A DNA stretch of 42,934 bases from an uncultured Candidatus Saccharibacteria bacterium (GCA_947302975.1 CAMYXA010000007.1:1-42934); one strand, 5' to 3'; numbered from the stretch's first letter, positions 25,474 through 33,521 are shown. Made by a program: numbers and translations. Notes: generated from the letters alone by a model not told the origin.

Positions 25474-25501
25474 AAAAAACCGGCACGAGGCCGGATTTTT
25501 T
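25474..25501. terminator. Bidirectional terminator after the small basic protein
   Basis: CCGGC-ACGAG-GCCGG flanked by AAAAAA on the left and ATTTTTT on the right, so it can end plus-strand transcripts of the peptide gene and minus-strand transcripts of the DsbA-like gene. Confidence 0.88.
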
Positions 25502-25511
25502 GTTCTAGGAA

Positions 25512-26258
25512 TTAAAGACCCATCTTTGCGTTATAGATATCGGTGAAGAGGCCAGTCAATTCTTTCTCGCCACCACGTGAGCTGTCCCAGGAAATCACCT
25601 TGCCATTAACAGTGATGCTGCCAGCGCCACTCCAGTTAATGTTTTGTCCGTCAACATAGAGGGCTGGGGTTGCTTCAACATTGATGTACTTGCCGAGACC
25701 CATATCGAAGTCGATCTTTTTAGCAACGCGGTCGCTCTTCATATCCTCGACAAATTTGTCGGCATCGCCCTGACCATGAGAAGCTTCGACGAAGTATTTC
25801 TTGAAGGTGTCGGTGCGAGTAGAAGATTTCAAATCTTCCCATTCAGCTTGTTTTGCAAATAAAATGTTAGCGTATTCTTTCCAATAACCTTGAAGTCCAG
25901 CTGCCTCAGCTGCGGAAGCTGCGGCCGTACCGTTTTGGTGATAGGAAAGAAGGAAGTTACGATAAATAACTGCAACCTTACCATCGAGCGCTTCGATAGC
26001 TTTGTTGATTCTTGGGTTGATCGATGCACAACCAGGGCATTGATAATCTGCGTACTCGAAGATAAGAACTGGCGCATCGGCGGAACCCTTGATGTGGTCG
26101 CTGATTTGGCCATTAAAATCATCCGCCTTGATGATTGATGAGGCATCATATTTAGTAAAGTCTGCGATTTTTGATTTACCATCGATGATTGAAGCAGTCG
26201 CAAGTCCGAGCAAAACGACAGTCGCTATTCCGATGATGGCACCTAGAATTTTATTCAT
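25512..26258 (-). CDS. DsbA-family thiol-disulfide oxidoreductase, membrane-anchored
   Basis: 248 residues. An N-terminal membrane helix (ILGAIIGIATVVLLGLATASI) anchors the protein with its domain outside. The thioredoxin-like domain has the active site CPGC (YADYQCPGCASINP), the inserted helical part with YHQNGTAAASAAEAA, and the cis-Pro loop VEATPALYVDG. It would introduce or repair disulfides in exported proteins. Cysteine-containing surface proteins such as the FISUMP pair are candidate clients (inference). The start has a Shine-Dalgarno (AAGGGAG), unlike its divergent neighbour. Confidence 0.9.
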   Translation of the reverse strand: MNKILGAIIGIATVVLLGLATASIIDGKSKIADFTKYDASSIIKADDFNGQISDHIKGSADAPVLIFEYADYQCPGCASINPRINKAIEALDGKVAVIYRNFLLSYHQNGTAAASAAEAAGLQGYWKEYANILFAKQAEWEDLKSSTRTDTFKKYFVEASHGQGDADKFVEDMKSDRVAKKIDFDMGLGKYINVEATPALYVDGQNINWSGAGSITVNGKVISWDSSRGGEKELTGLFTDIYNAKMGL

Positions 26259-26274
26259 ACTTACTCCCTTAAAT

Positions 26275-26288
26275 GCTATAATTATAGC
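26275..26288. promoter_or_regulatory. Palindromic bidirectional -10 box
   Basis: GCTATAATTATAGC is a perfect 14-bp palindrome holding TATAAT on both strands. To the right it is 6 bases before the CBS gene ATG (with TG extension). To the left it could drive the DsbA-like gene with a leader of about 15 bases. Confidence 0.65.
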
Positions 26289-26855
26289 ATGTGGAACAGA
26301 TTTATGAAGAGGTTTGTTGCCTGGCTTGACCCGAAGCTAGACCGCTTTCGTGCCAAGAAAGGAGCGCCGAAGTTTACTCCGAAAAGCCTCGCTGAATTTG
26401 TTGATGTTCTTCGCCGCACCCCAAAAAACGTGCTTAGCGACGCCGATAGAAACAAAATCTCCGCCATCATGAGTTTTGATGCTCGCAAAGTCAAAGACAT
26501 CATGGTCAAAAAATCTGACATGGTCTTCGTCTATGAAAAAGATTTCCTCGGTCCGCTCACGCTCGACCGCCTCTATAAATCCGGCTTCATTCATTTTCCG
26601 GTTGTTGATAGTAAGGACCACGTCAAAGGTGTCATCCACACTGACGCCCTGAATACTCTTGAAATCAAGAAAACCGACCGTGCCGAAAAATATCTCGACA
26701 AGAATTTCCAATATCTTCACGCCGAAGATTCTCTAACCGACGCCGTCGATCGAATCAAGAAAACTGGTTGTTTCTTCTTCTTAGTTTTGAATGAAAAAGA
26801 CGAGCTTGCCGGCTCATTTACATTAGAGATGCTCCTAGATTACCTTATTGGGTAA
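26289..26855 (+). CDS. CBS-domain protein, CorC/hemolysin-like
   Basis: 188 residues. The N-terminus is basic. Two CBS motifs follow (residues about 65-125 and 130-185): ARKVKDIMVKKSDMVFV, FPVVDSKDHVKGVIHTDAL, FFFLVLNEKDELAGSFTLEML. This is the arrangement of the CNNM/CorC family cytoplasmic module, but the transporter-associated C-terminal domain and membrane domain are absent, so it is a stand-alone CBS pair. CBS pairs bind adenine nucleotides and regulate partners. Leaderless start predicted from the shared palindromic -10. Confidence 0.75.
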   Translation: MWNRFMKRFVAWLDPKLDRFRAKKGAPKFTPKSLAEFVDVLRRTPKNVLSDADRNKISAIMSFDARKVKDIMVKKSDMVFVYEKDFLGPLTLDRLYKSGFIHFPVVDSKDHVKGVIHTDALNTLEIKKTDRAEKYLDKNFQYLHAEDSLTDAVDRIKKTGCFFFLVLNEKDELAGSFTLEMLLDYLIG

Positions 26856-26859
26856 AATA

Positions 26860-26868
26860 TGGTATAAT
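26860..26868 (+). promoter_or_regulatory. Extended -10 of aspS
   Basis: TGG-TATAAT at 26860-26868, 7 bases before the aspS ATG at 26876. Leaderless start predicted. Confidence 0.6.
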
Positions 26869-26875
26869 ATCTCTT

Positions 26876-28639
26876 ATGAGAATTTTAACGAACGAACTAA
26901 AAAAACATCTAGGCAAAACTGTAACCGTCTCTGGTTGGGTTAATTCACGCCGCGATCATGGTGGATTGATTTTTATCGACCTTCGCGACCACGAGGGAAT
27001 TATCCAACTTGTTGTTACGCCAGAAAATGCCGATTCGTTCAAACTTGCTGAATCAGTCCGTGATGAATTCGTTCTCTCTGCAACTGGTACTCTTCGCGAG
27101 CGTGCTCCAGAACTCAAAAACCCAAACATCGAAACTGGTGACATTGAACTTGTCGTCTCTGAACTCGTTCTTCTCAACAAATCCGAAACTCCAGTCGTTA
27201 ATACTCATGATGATGGCGAAAAATCCGGCGAGGAACTTCGTCTCAAATATCGCTACCTCGACCTTCGTCGTCCATCCATGCAACACATTCTTAGCGAACG
27301 CTCTCGCTATTATAAATTCCTCCGCGACTACATGTATGAAAACGATTTCATCGAAGTAACCACGCCAATCTTGGCCAACTCTTCTCCAGAAGGTGCTCGC
27401 GACTTCCTTATCCCATCCCGCCTTCACCCAGGCCAGTTCTATGCTTTGCCACAGGCTCCACAACAGTTCAAACAATTGCTCATGGTTGGCGGTGTGCCAA
27501 AATACTTCCAAATCGCCCCATGTTTCCGTGATGAGGATCCACGCGCTGATCGCCTCTACGGTGACTTCTATCAACTCGACCTCGAAATGGCCTTTGTCGA
27601 CGACGGCGAAACTGTTCGCCAAACCATGGAACCACTCATCAAGAAGCTTGCCACTGAATTCGCTGGCAAAAAACTCCTCACCGAGGAAGTTCCACGTATT
27701 CCATACACCGAATCTATGGAAAAATACGGTGTCGACAAGCCAGACCTTCGCTATGGTATGGAACTAACTGAGCTCACCGATGTCTTCGCAAACACTGACT
27801 TCAAAGTTTTCAAGGCTCCTTGCGTTAAGGCGATCTGTGTCAAAGGTGGCGCATCACTCACCCGTTCTCAAATTGATGACTTTACTGATAAAGCTCGCAA
27901 GCTTGGTGCTGGTGGCTTGGCTTATATCATGTACGAAAACGGCGAAGCTAAATCTCCAATTTTGAAATTCATGACTGAGCAGGAAATTGCCGGCGTTAAA
28001 GAACGCATGGGCGCCGAAGATGGCGACGCCGTCTTCTTTGGTGCAGACGACCGCGACAAGGTCAACAAAGTCCTCGGCCAACTCCGCATTGCCTTCGCTG
28101 ATTTCTTCAAACTCAAAGATCCAAACATTGTCGCACTCTGCTGGATTGTCGATTTTCCATTCTACGAATGGGATGAGAAGAACAAGAAGCTCGACTTCGG
28201 TCACAACCCATTCTCCATGCCAAAAGGTGGTTTGAAAGCCCTTGAAGAAGCAAAAACCGACGCTGACAAGCTTGCTATCGTCGCTGATCAATATGATATG
28301 GTCATGAACGGCCTCGAAATCTGTTCTGGTGCCGTCCGCAACCACAACCCAGAAATCATGTACAAAGTCTTCAATATTCTCGGCTATAGCAATGAATATG
28401 TCGAAGCTCGCTTTGCTGGGATGCTGAACGCATTCAAATTTGGCGCTCCACCGCACGCTGGCTGTGCTTATGGTATCGACCGTATTTTCATGGTTCTCGA
28501 GAATATTGAAAATATTCGCGATATCGTCGCCTTCCCTAAGAACGGTAACGGTGTCGACCTCATGATGAACTCTCCTTCCTTCGTTGATGATTATCAGCTT
28601 GAAGAATCACATCTTGCAATAATCCCAGAAGACGAATAA
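26876..28639 (+). CDS. aspS: Aspartate--tRNA ligase
   Basis: 587 residues, bacterial type. OB-fold anticodon domain (VSGWVNSRRDHGGLIFIDLR), class II motif 1 region (YRYLDLRRPSMQHIL), motif 2 (FRDEDPRADRLYGDFYQLD), an inserted GAD domain (about 285-410) and motif 3 (APPHAGCAYGIDRIFMVL). It charges tRNA-Asp. If the genome lacks asparaginyl-tRNA synthetase, the enzyme would also charge tRNA-Asn for amidation, which the window cannot show. It is followed 19 bases later by a small membrane protein with its own Shine-Dalgarno. Confidence 0.95.
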   Translation: MRILTNELKKHLGKTVTVSGWVNSRRDHGGLIFIDLRDHEGIIQLVVTPENADSFKLAESVRDEFVLSATGTLRERAPELKNPNIETGDIELVVSELVLLNKSETPVVNTHDDGEKSGEELRLKYRYLDLRRPSMQHILSERSRYYKFLRDYMYENDFIEVTTPILANSSPEGARDFLIPSRLHPGQFYALPQAPQQFKQLLMVGGVPKYFQIAPCFRDEDPRADRLYGDFYQLDLEMAFVDDGETVRQTMEPLIKKLATEFAGKKLLTEEVPRIPYTESMEKYGVDKPDLRYGMELTELTDVFANTDFKVFKAPCVKAICVKGGASLTRSQIDDFTDKARKLGAGGLAYIMYENGEAKSPILKFMTEQEIAGVKERMGAEDGDAVFFGADDRDKVNKVLGQLRIAFADFFKLKDPNIVALCWIVDFPFYEWDEKNKKLDFGHNPFSMPKGGLKALEEAKTDADKLAIVADQYDMVMNGLEICSGAVRNHNPEIMYKVFNILGYSNEYVEARFAGMLNAFKFGAPPHAGCAYGIDRIFMVLENIENIRDIVAFPKNGNGVDLMMNSPSFVDDYQLEESHLAIIPEDE

Positions 28640-28658
28640 GCTTATAAAAAAGGGTGGC

Positions 28659-29342
28659 ATGGAAGATAAGAAAAAGAAAAAAATTCGAAAAATTCTCCAT
28701 CTATATACATGGCAAATCTTTTTGATTCTTATCCCAATGCTCTTCCTTGATGCTACGCTCCTTCGTACGGATCATCTCAAGATGGTCGAACTTCGCGACG
28801 CTGTTCTTGCTGCCGACGAAGAAGAAGATGACGAAAAAATCGCCAAATCCCTTGAGGAACTAAAGAACTTTGTCTTTGGCCACATCATCGTGAACGTTGT
28901 CGAAGAAAACGGTTCCCAGAACATTGTCTTTGGCACTGGCCCATTCTATCTTGAAAACACCTACATTCGCATCGCAACCAAAGCTCTTGCGGACGCCGAG
29001 AGTCAACTCTCTGGCGACGACAACCCGAACGGCAATATTTTCATCAAAGCCTCGGACGTCTGTAAACCTCTCGGTATCGCCAATGGCTGGAACTGGAACA
29101 GCCCAGGATACTTGAACTGTATGACTTCAGAAATCGCCAAATATCCGGCTGCCGACCCGATTACTGATCAGGTCAAAGCCAATATTCCATCCACCGAGCT
29201 CTTCCGCCGCAACTACGCATCTCCTGCAATCGCCCTCTGTCCATCAGGAATTGCAATCATTGTTACACTGGCTCTTATCTTGATTGTTATTATTCGCATG
29301 ATCATCTGGGTGATTCTTCGTGTAGCCCTATTGTTCATGTAA
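28659..29342 (+). CDS. Hypothetical two-helix membrane protein
   Basis: 227 residues. Basic N-terminus (KKKKKIRKI), one membrane helix (WQIFLILIPMLFLDATLL), an external domain of about 140 residues with an acidic helix (AADEEEDDEKIAKSLEELK) and two cysteines (DVCKPLG, LNCMTSE), then a second long membrane segment (IAIIVTLALILIVIIRMII). I do not recognise the family. The pattern suggests an extracytoplasmic sensor or pilus/secretion accessory, but nothing proves it. GGGTGG before the ATG may serve as ribosome site. Confidence 0.65.
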   Translation: MEDKKKKKIRKILHLYTWQIFLILIPMLFLDATLLRTDHLKMVELRDAVLAADEEEDDEKIAKSLEELKNFVFGHIIVNVVEENGSQNIVFGTGPFYLENTYIRIATKALADAESQLSGDDNPNGNIFIKASDVCKPLGIANGWNWNSPGYLNCMTSEIAKYPAADPITDQVKANIPSTELFRRNYASPAIALCPSGIAIIVTLALILIVIIRMIIWVILRVALLFM

Positions 29343-29350
29343 AATACCCC

Positions 29351-29379
29351 TTGACACAACTCTCTTGGGGTCATAAGAT
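29351..29379 (+). promoter_or_regulatory. Promoter of the 67-residue protein gene
   Basis: Consensus TTGACA (29351-29356), 17-base spacer, TAAGAT (29374-29379). The leader is about 25 bases and carries AAGGAGG, so this unit looks highly expressed. Confidence 0.8.
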
Positions 29380-29411
29380 AAGAGTATATTAACTTAAGGA
29401 GGAAAGCTTAA

Positions 29412-29615
29412 ATGGCTTACGAACATACCAATGGCAAGGGAACAAAGTACTTCTTGCACAAAACTGAAGTTACCCTTCGTGGCGGCAAACAACAGACTAT
29501 CTATTTCTTCACTAAAGACGAAAAAGGTGGTAAAGGTACTCCATGTGATCTTCCTGCCGACCGTATGGTCTGCGAAAATCCTCGCAATGGTTTCTTGACC
29601 CTCAAAAAGAAATAA
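29412..29615 (+). CDS. Conserved small hypothetical protein (67 residues)
   Basis: Small beta-type basic protein with the pattern YEHTNGKGTKYFLHKTEVTL, RGGKQQTIYFF and ending GFLTLKKK. I recall similar short 'xTNxxGxxYYLHxxEVTLRGGxxQTIYFF' proteins in several bacterial groups, all of unknown function; that similarity is from memory. A strong promoter, consensus Shine-Dalgarno and strong terminator make this a stand-alone, probably abundant product. Confidence 0.7.
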   Translation: MAYEHTNGKGTKYFLHKTEVTLRGGKQQTIYFFTKDEKGGKGTPCDLPADRMVCENPRNGFLTLKKK

Positions 29616-29638
29616 TTGCGCGCAAGTTAATTAGGTGC

Positions 29639-29674
29639 AAAAAGACGCCCTGCAGCGATGCGGCGTCTTTTTTT
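29639..29674 (+). terminator. Rho-independent terminator of the 67-residue protein gene
   Basis: AAAAAGACGCC/GGCGTCTTTTT stem around a 12-base loop, followed by further T (run 29668-29674). Confidence 0.88.
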
Positions 29675-29708
29675 GGGATTAAAAAATAACGGCGACGCCG
29701 TTAAAGTT

Positions 29709-29785
29709 TGGTAGGGATGCCTGGACTCGAACCAGGGACACTGCGTGTATAAGACGCATGCTCTAACCAGCTGAGCTACATCCCC
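29709..29785 (-). tRNA. tRNA-Ile (anticodon UAU)
   Basis: Cloverleaf on the minus strand: acceptor GGGGATG/CATCCCT, D arm GCTCAGCTGGTTAGAGC, anticodon stem TGCGT/ACGCA with loop CTTATAC (anticodon TAT), T arm CCTGG-TTCGAGT-CCAGG, encoded CCA. A TAT anticodon reads AUA directly; most bacteria use a CAT anticodon modified by TilS instead. Minus-strand -10 TGA-TAAAAT at 29803-29795. Confidence 0.93.
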
Positions 29786-29808
29786 ATGCACCTAATTTTA
29801 TCACATAA

Positions 29809-29817
29809 TGGTATAAT
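29809..29817 (+). promoter_or_regulatory. Extended -10 of the FtsB-like gene
   Basis: TGG-TATAAT at 29809-29817, 7 bases before the GTG at 29825; it supports this GTG as the start. Confidence 0.6.
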
Positions 29818-29824
29818 TATAAGC

Positions 29825-30268
29825 GTGAGCAGGAAGAAACTCGATAGCTTCAAACTGAAGCTCCGCCAATTCATTTACCATTTGAAGAAGGATGTTTTTG
29901 TTTCCGAAAATTCTGCCATCATGATCATCCTCGCTTTCTGCCTCGTTCTAACCTACAGCGCCATTAACTCAATGTCTAGAAACTGGACTCTGACCGAGCG
30001 TCTCGCCGCCGAGAAGAAAGACCTCGAACTTCTCCAGGTTGAAATCGACGCGCTTAGCCTCGAAAACGACTACTATAAATCTGCCGAATATCAGGAACTC
30101 TCAGCCAGGAGGCACGCCGAGAAAAAGCTCCCAGGCGAAAATATGGTCTATCTCCCAGAAAACTCCGACTACGCCAAAAACAAGCACAAGGCCGCCACGG
30201 TCGTCGGTAAATCCGAAGAACTATCGAATGTCGACAAATGGCTCAAGTTCCTATTTCCGAAGACCTAA
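29825..30268 (+). CDS. FtsB/DivIC-like coiled-coil membrane protein
   Basis: 147 residues: basic cytoplasmic part, one membrane helix (IMIILAFCLVLTYSAINSM), then a coiled coil (LTERLAAEKKDLELLQVEIDAL region, about 60-90) with the E-N-D-Y-Y/KSAEYQE segment seen in septum initiators. FtsB/DivIC work with FtsL and FtsQ in the divisome. It is longer at both ends than FtsB (about 105). Start chosen as GTG 29825 because it lies 7 bases behind the -10; an upstream ATG at 29786 would lie in front of the promoter and touch the tRNA. The next gene is a pilin, so a role in pilus assembly (PilO-like) is an alternative. Confidence 0.6.
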   Translation: MSRKKLDSFKLKLRQFIYHLKKDVFVSENSAIMIILAFCLVLTYSAINSMSRNWTLTERLAAEKKDLELLQVEIDALSLENDYYKSAEYQELSARRHAEKKLPGENMVYLPENSDYAKNKHKAATVVGKSEELSNVDKWLKFLFPKT

Positions 30269-30276
30269 AATACTTA

Positions 30277-30285
30277 TGCTATAAT
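30277..30285 (+). promoter_or_regulatory. Extended -10 of the first pilin-like gene
   Basis: TGC-TATAAT, 6 bases before the ATG at 30292, leaderless start predicted. Confidence 0.6.
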
Positions 30286-30291
30286 AAGAAT

Positions 30292-31074
30292 ATGAAGAAG
30301 CTGGTGAAAAGGGGCTTTACAATGGTTGAAGTGATGCTATTTTTGGCAATCACCGGCATCATTCTTGTTAGTGTCATAATCAGCACGCGAAACGCAGTTA
30401 ATGAGCAGCGATACAACGACTCAATCCAAAACTTTGCTGAATTTTTGCGCTCAGTTTATTCCAGCGTCTCCAATCCAAAGGGCAAAACCGGCGGACTTGG
30501 CGGCGGCAAGGGCGAGACTGCGCTTTATGGCAAACTAGTCACTTTTGGTGAGGATAAGCAATACAACCCAGACGACAAGATCTACGTCTATGACGTGATC
30601 GGCGATGCCAAAGTCGTCACGGGTGACACTATTTCAGCTTTGAAGGCCGTTAAAGCCGACGCCGTCATTCGTAATGGCAGCACTACAGCTCTCACCGGCG
30701 GCAAAGCCGACTATCGTCCAAACTGGGACGCCAAACTTGAGAATCCAAACGGCACCGTCTATAAGGGCGCAATCTTGATTGCTCGCTCTCCAGCTTCCGG
30801 CACCATTTATACCTACGTCATGGAAGGCAGCACCCTCGAAATTAGCGAACTATTAAGCCGTAACATCACTCCGTCTGCCACTAAGCCATCGCTTCAGCTC
30901 GCGCTCGAAGCTGGCAAGTTCACCCAAAAAGAAATTTCATTCTGCGTCATCCCTGAAGGACTCTTTGTCTTTGGCGGCGTGCGTCATCGTGAAGTGCGCA
31001 TCGCTTCCGGCGCCCATGACGCCTCAGCCATTGTGCTTTCATCGATGGATGGCGAAGACAATAAATGTAAATAA
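30292..31074 (+). CDS. Type IV pilin-like protein 1
   Basis: 260 residues. Prepilin signal KKLVKRG|FTMVEVMLFLAITGI: cleavage after Gly by a prepilin peptidase, then Phe at +1 and Glu at +5, followed by the hydrophobic assembly helix. The external part has Gly-rich segments (KGKTGGLGGGKG) and two Cys near the end (SFCVIPEGL, DNKCK), as in minor pilins. It would sit in the type IV pilus or a pseudopilus. I start it at 30292; an upstream frame extension would precede the -10. Confidence 0.85.
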   Translation: MKKLVKRGFTMVEVMLFLAITGIILVSVIISTRNAVNEQRYNDSIQNFAEFLRSVYSSVSNPKGKTGGLGGGKGETALYGKLVTFGEDKQYNPDDKIYVYDVIGDAKVVTGDTISALKAVKADAVIRNGSTTALTGGKADYRPNWDAKLENPNGTVYKGAILIARSPASGTIYTYVMEGSTLEISELLSRNITPSATKPSLQLALEAGKFTQKEISFCVIPEGLFVFGGVRHREVRIASGAHDASAIVLSSMDGEDNKCK

Positions 31075-31076
31075 CG

Positions 31077-31085
31077 TGGTATAAT
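31077..31085 (+). promoter_or_regulatory. Extended -10 of the second pilin-like gene
   Basis: TGG-TATAAT, 6 bases before the ATG at 31092, only a few bases after the previous stop. Confidence 0.6.
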
Positions 31086-31091
31086 AAGCTT

Positions 31092-32027
31092 ATGACAAAA
31101 CGCCGCAAAAAACTCGGCTTTACTCTTATTGAGATGTCTTTTTCGATTCTTTTTATCGCCATCCTTTCGCTCACTCTTGTTATGCTGACGGTTAACATGA
31201 TGGGGAATTACCAACGCGGTGTTGTTTTGAAACAAATCAACACCACCGGCAACAACCTCATCGACGAATTTCGTTCTTCGATTGCCGCCTCTTCCGCCAA
31301 GAATATTACGGACGTCTGCGATAACTCATTCACACTCGGAACAGAATATAACAAATGTAAAGACGATAACGCCTACAGCGCCATCTATGTCGTCCGAAAC
31401 GGCAACGTCCAAATCGGTCCAAGCGTAGACAATGTCATTTCAAACGTTCCACTTTTCGGCGCCTTCTGTAGTGGAACCTATTCATATATTTGGAACAGTG
31501 GCTATCTTTTCGGCGATAACTATCATCCAAGCATTTCAAACCGCGCCAGCTTTACTTACTATGACGAAAACAGCGTCAAAAGAACTAAAGCAGATTTCAA
31601 AATCCTGAAGGTTCGCGATCCATCAAGACTCGTGTGCACTTCAAAGAGTCAAGTGAACGGACTTGCCGGTAAAACCTACATCAATAGTGGCAGCTCGACT
31701 CTTATCACTGGCATGGATACATTCTTTGATGTCACAGCTGATGCCGACAACCTCTTCTCCGAGGAACCAGTCGACATTCTCGCAAATGACAGCGGCAACT
31801 ACAACGACTTCGCTCTTTATGATCTCACAATCTATCGCCCAGCTCAGGACCTCACCACCAGAAACGTCCTCTACTCCGGCTCATTCATTCTCGCAACCGT
31901 TAGTGGCGGCATCAACATTAAAGCCGCTGGCGACTACTGTGTCACCCCAAGCGACTATGTAACAGGCAACTTTGATTATTGTGCTATTAATAACTTTAAT
32001 TTCGCGATTCGCGCAAGTGGAGAATAA
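31092..32027 (+). CDS. Type IV pilin-like protein 2 (PilW-like)
   Basis: 311 residues. Prepilin signal RRKKLG|FTLIEMSFSILFIAI with Glu at +5, then a long external domain with several Cys (DVCDNSF, YNKCKDD, AFCSGTY, RLVCTSK, DYCVTPSD). The size and position before a PilX-like gene suggest a PilW-type minor pilin that primes pilus assembly. It has its own leaderless start although it lies 17 bases after the previous gene. Confidence 0.8.
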   Translation: MTKRRKKLGFTLIEMSFSILFIAILSLTLVMLTVNMMGNYQRGVVLKQINTTGNNLIDEFRSSIAASSAKNITDVCDNSFTLGTEYNKCKDDNAYSAIYVVRNGNVQIGPSVDNVISNVPLFGAFCSGTYSYIWNSGYLFGDNYHPSISNRASFTYYDENSVKRTKADFKILKVRDPSRLVCTSKSQVNGLAGKTYINSGSSTLITGMDTFFDVTADADNLFSEEPVDILANDSGNYNDFALYDLTIYRPAQDLTTRNVLYSGSFILATVSGGINIKAAGDYCVTPSDYVTGNFDYCAINNFNFAIRASGE

Positions 32028-32030
32028 TAT

Positions 32031-33359
32031 ATGAAAAAGAAACAAGGTGCAGCATCATTCTATATCGTCGCCTTCTCGACCCTAATCCTTACGGTGATTG
32101 CAATTAGCTTCGCCACTATCATCATGTCTGAGGTTTCACGCACCATCGACGCCGATTTGTCTCAATCCGCCTACGACTCTGCACTTGTTGGCATCGAAGA
32201 CGCGAAGCTCGCCATCTTGAACTACCGTAGCTGCGTAAACCAAGGCCACGTTATCGGTACCGGCGAGCCAACCGGCAGCGGTAAGCCAAGCTGTTCGGAA
32301 ATCATTTGGTACATGGAAAATCCAGATTGTAACATGGTCGGCCACATTCTCGGTCGCATTCCAAAAGATGTTAGGAGCACCAGTTCCGCCTCCGCAACCG
32401 CCGAGGTTCCGGTCCAGGAAAACACTACTGGATCCAACAATATGGAACAGGCCTACACCTGTGTCAAAATCGAAATGGATCTTTCCGACTATCGCGGCAC
32501 ATTAACGTCTGAACACCGCACCAGGATCATCCCGATCGCAACTTCTATTCCATCCGACACTAACAATATTAAATCTGTTCGCATTAGCTGGCACTCCGAC
32601 ACCGACGAATCAGATTTAAATTATAACAACTTCCTCCCAAGTCAAGGTACAGTCTTCCCACGCCTCCTCGAATCTCAAACTGCCACCCCTCCAACCATCA
32701 AAATTCAACTCGTCCAAACCGCCCAATATTTCAATATGTCCGGTTTTGATCATACTTCCGGCGACAAAACCAACCGCGGTTCGCTCACTCTCGTCCCAGT
32801 TAACACCCCAATGCTAAGTGAAGGCAAAATTGTCGAAACGGACCACCGCTACTACGATTCAGGCAACAATATCATCACGAACCAAAGCGCCGTCAACTTC
32901 CTCACCTCAAACAATAAAGACATTGTTAATCTTCCAGTTGCAGTTCACTGTGACGGCAACGCTGGCCTTGAATACGTCTGTTCGGCCTCCATCGAGCTTC
33001 CAAGGCCAATCGACACCCTCGAACGTGGTATTGCCACCGAGCGCAATCCAAACACCTTCATGTTCGTAGTTTCATTGCCATACGGCCGCCCAGATACAGA
33101 TTTCGCGCTTGAAATCTGTAAGACCGACCAAGTTTGTAACCCAGCCGGCATCGGCGGCACCGCAAGCGGCACTGGCGTTCGCATGAGCTCCCAGATCAGC
33201 ATCGACTCAACCGGCCGCGCCAACGACCTCTATCGCCGCGTCGTGACCCGTGTTGAGGGTATGGATGTCTACTCACCAGTCGCTGATTATGAACTTCAGC
33301 TAACAGGGACGGATGATGAGTCTCTCCTCAAGAATCTCACCTCAATAGTTGAACAATAA
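32031..33359 (+). CDS. PilX-like pilus assembly protein
   Basis: 442 residues. N-terminus KKKQGAASFYIVAFSTLILT, a hydrophobic helix without the consensus pilin Glu+5, as in PilX N-terminal domain proteins ('GxxxxxxL.. ' class). A large external domain follows, with Cys pairs (SCVNQGH, CSEIIW, CNMVGH) and a Ser/Thr-rich surface. It is three bases behind the pilin-like gene and so cotranscribed. It is probably the third minor pilin-type component of the set. Confidence 0.75.
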   Translation: MKKKQGAASFYIVAFSTLILTVIAISFATIIMSEVSRTIDADLSQSAYDSALVGIEDAKLAILNYRSCVNQGHVIGTGEPTGSGKPSCSEIIWYMENPDCNMVGHILGRIPKDVRSTSSASATAEVPVQENTTGSNNMEQAYTCVKIEMDLSDYRGTLTSEHRTRIIPIATSIPSDTNNIKSVRISWHSDTDESDLNYNNFLPSQGTVFPRLLESQTATPPTIKIQLVQTAQYFNMSGFDHTSGDKTNRGSLTLVPVNTPMLSEGKIVETDHRYYDSGNNIITNQSAVNFLTSNNKDIVNLPVAVHCDGNAGLEYVCSASIELPRPIDTLERGIATERNPNTFMFVVSLPYGRPDTDFALEICKTDQVCNPAGIGGTASGTGVRMSSQISIDSTGRANDLYRRVVTRVEGMDVYSPVADYELQLTGTDDESLLKNLTSIVEQ

Positions 33360-33368
33360 TAAAAAGTG

Positions 33369-33377
33369 TGCTATAAT
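33369..33377 (+). promoter_or_regulatory. Extended -10 of initiator tRNA
   Basis: TGC-TATAAT 12 bases before the first tRNA base. Confidence 0.6.
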
Positions 33378-33389
33378 AGAAGTATACGT

Positions 33390-33466
33390 CGTGGGATAGA
33401 GCAGCCTGGTAGCTCGTTTGGCTCATAACCAAAAGGTCGCTGGTTCAAATCCAGCTCCCACAACCA
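33390..33466 (+). tRNA. Initiator tRNA-fMet (anticodon CAU)
   Basis: Acceptor CGTGGGA/TCCCACA leaves a C1-A72 mismatch, the key bacterial initiator feature; D stem has A11-T24, also initiator-like. Loop CTCATAA gives anticodon CAT; T arm GCTGG-TTCAAAT-CCAGC; CCA is encoded. The anticodon stem is TTTGG/CCAAA, so only two of the three otherwise near-universal G-C pairs (positions 29-31/39-41) are present. Confidence 0.93.
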
Positions 33467-33512
33467 AAATTAGCACTGATTTGCCCCCCCAGATCAGTGC
33501 TAATTTTGTTTT
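33466..33512. terminator. Bidirectional terminator after the initiator tRNA
   Basis: A perfect 15-bp stem (AAAATTAGCACTGAT with ATCAGTGCTAATTTT) around a C-rich loop, then GTTTT. It separates the tRNA from the convergent oxidoreductase gene and can serve both strands. Confidence 0.88.
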
Positions 33513-33521
33513 AAAGACTAA

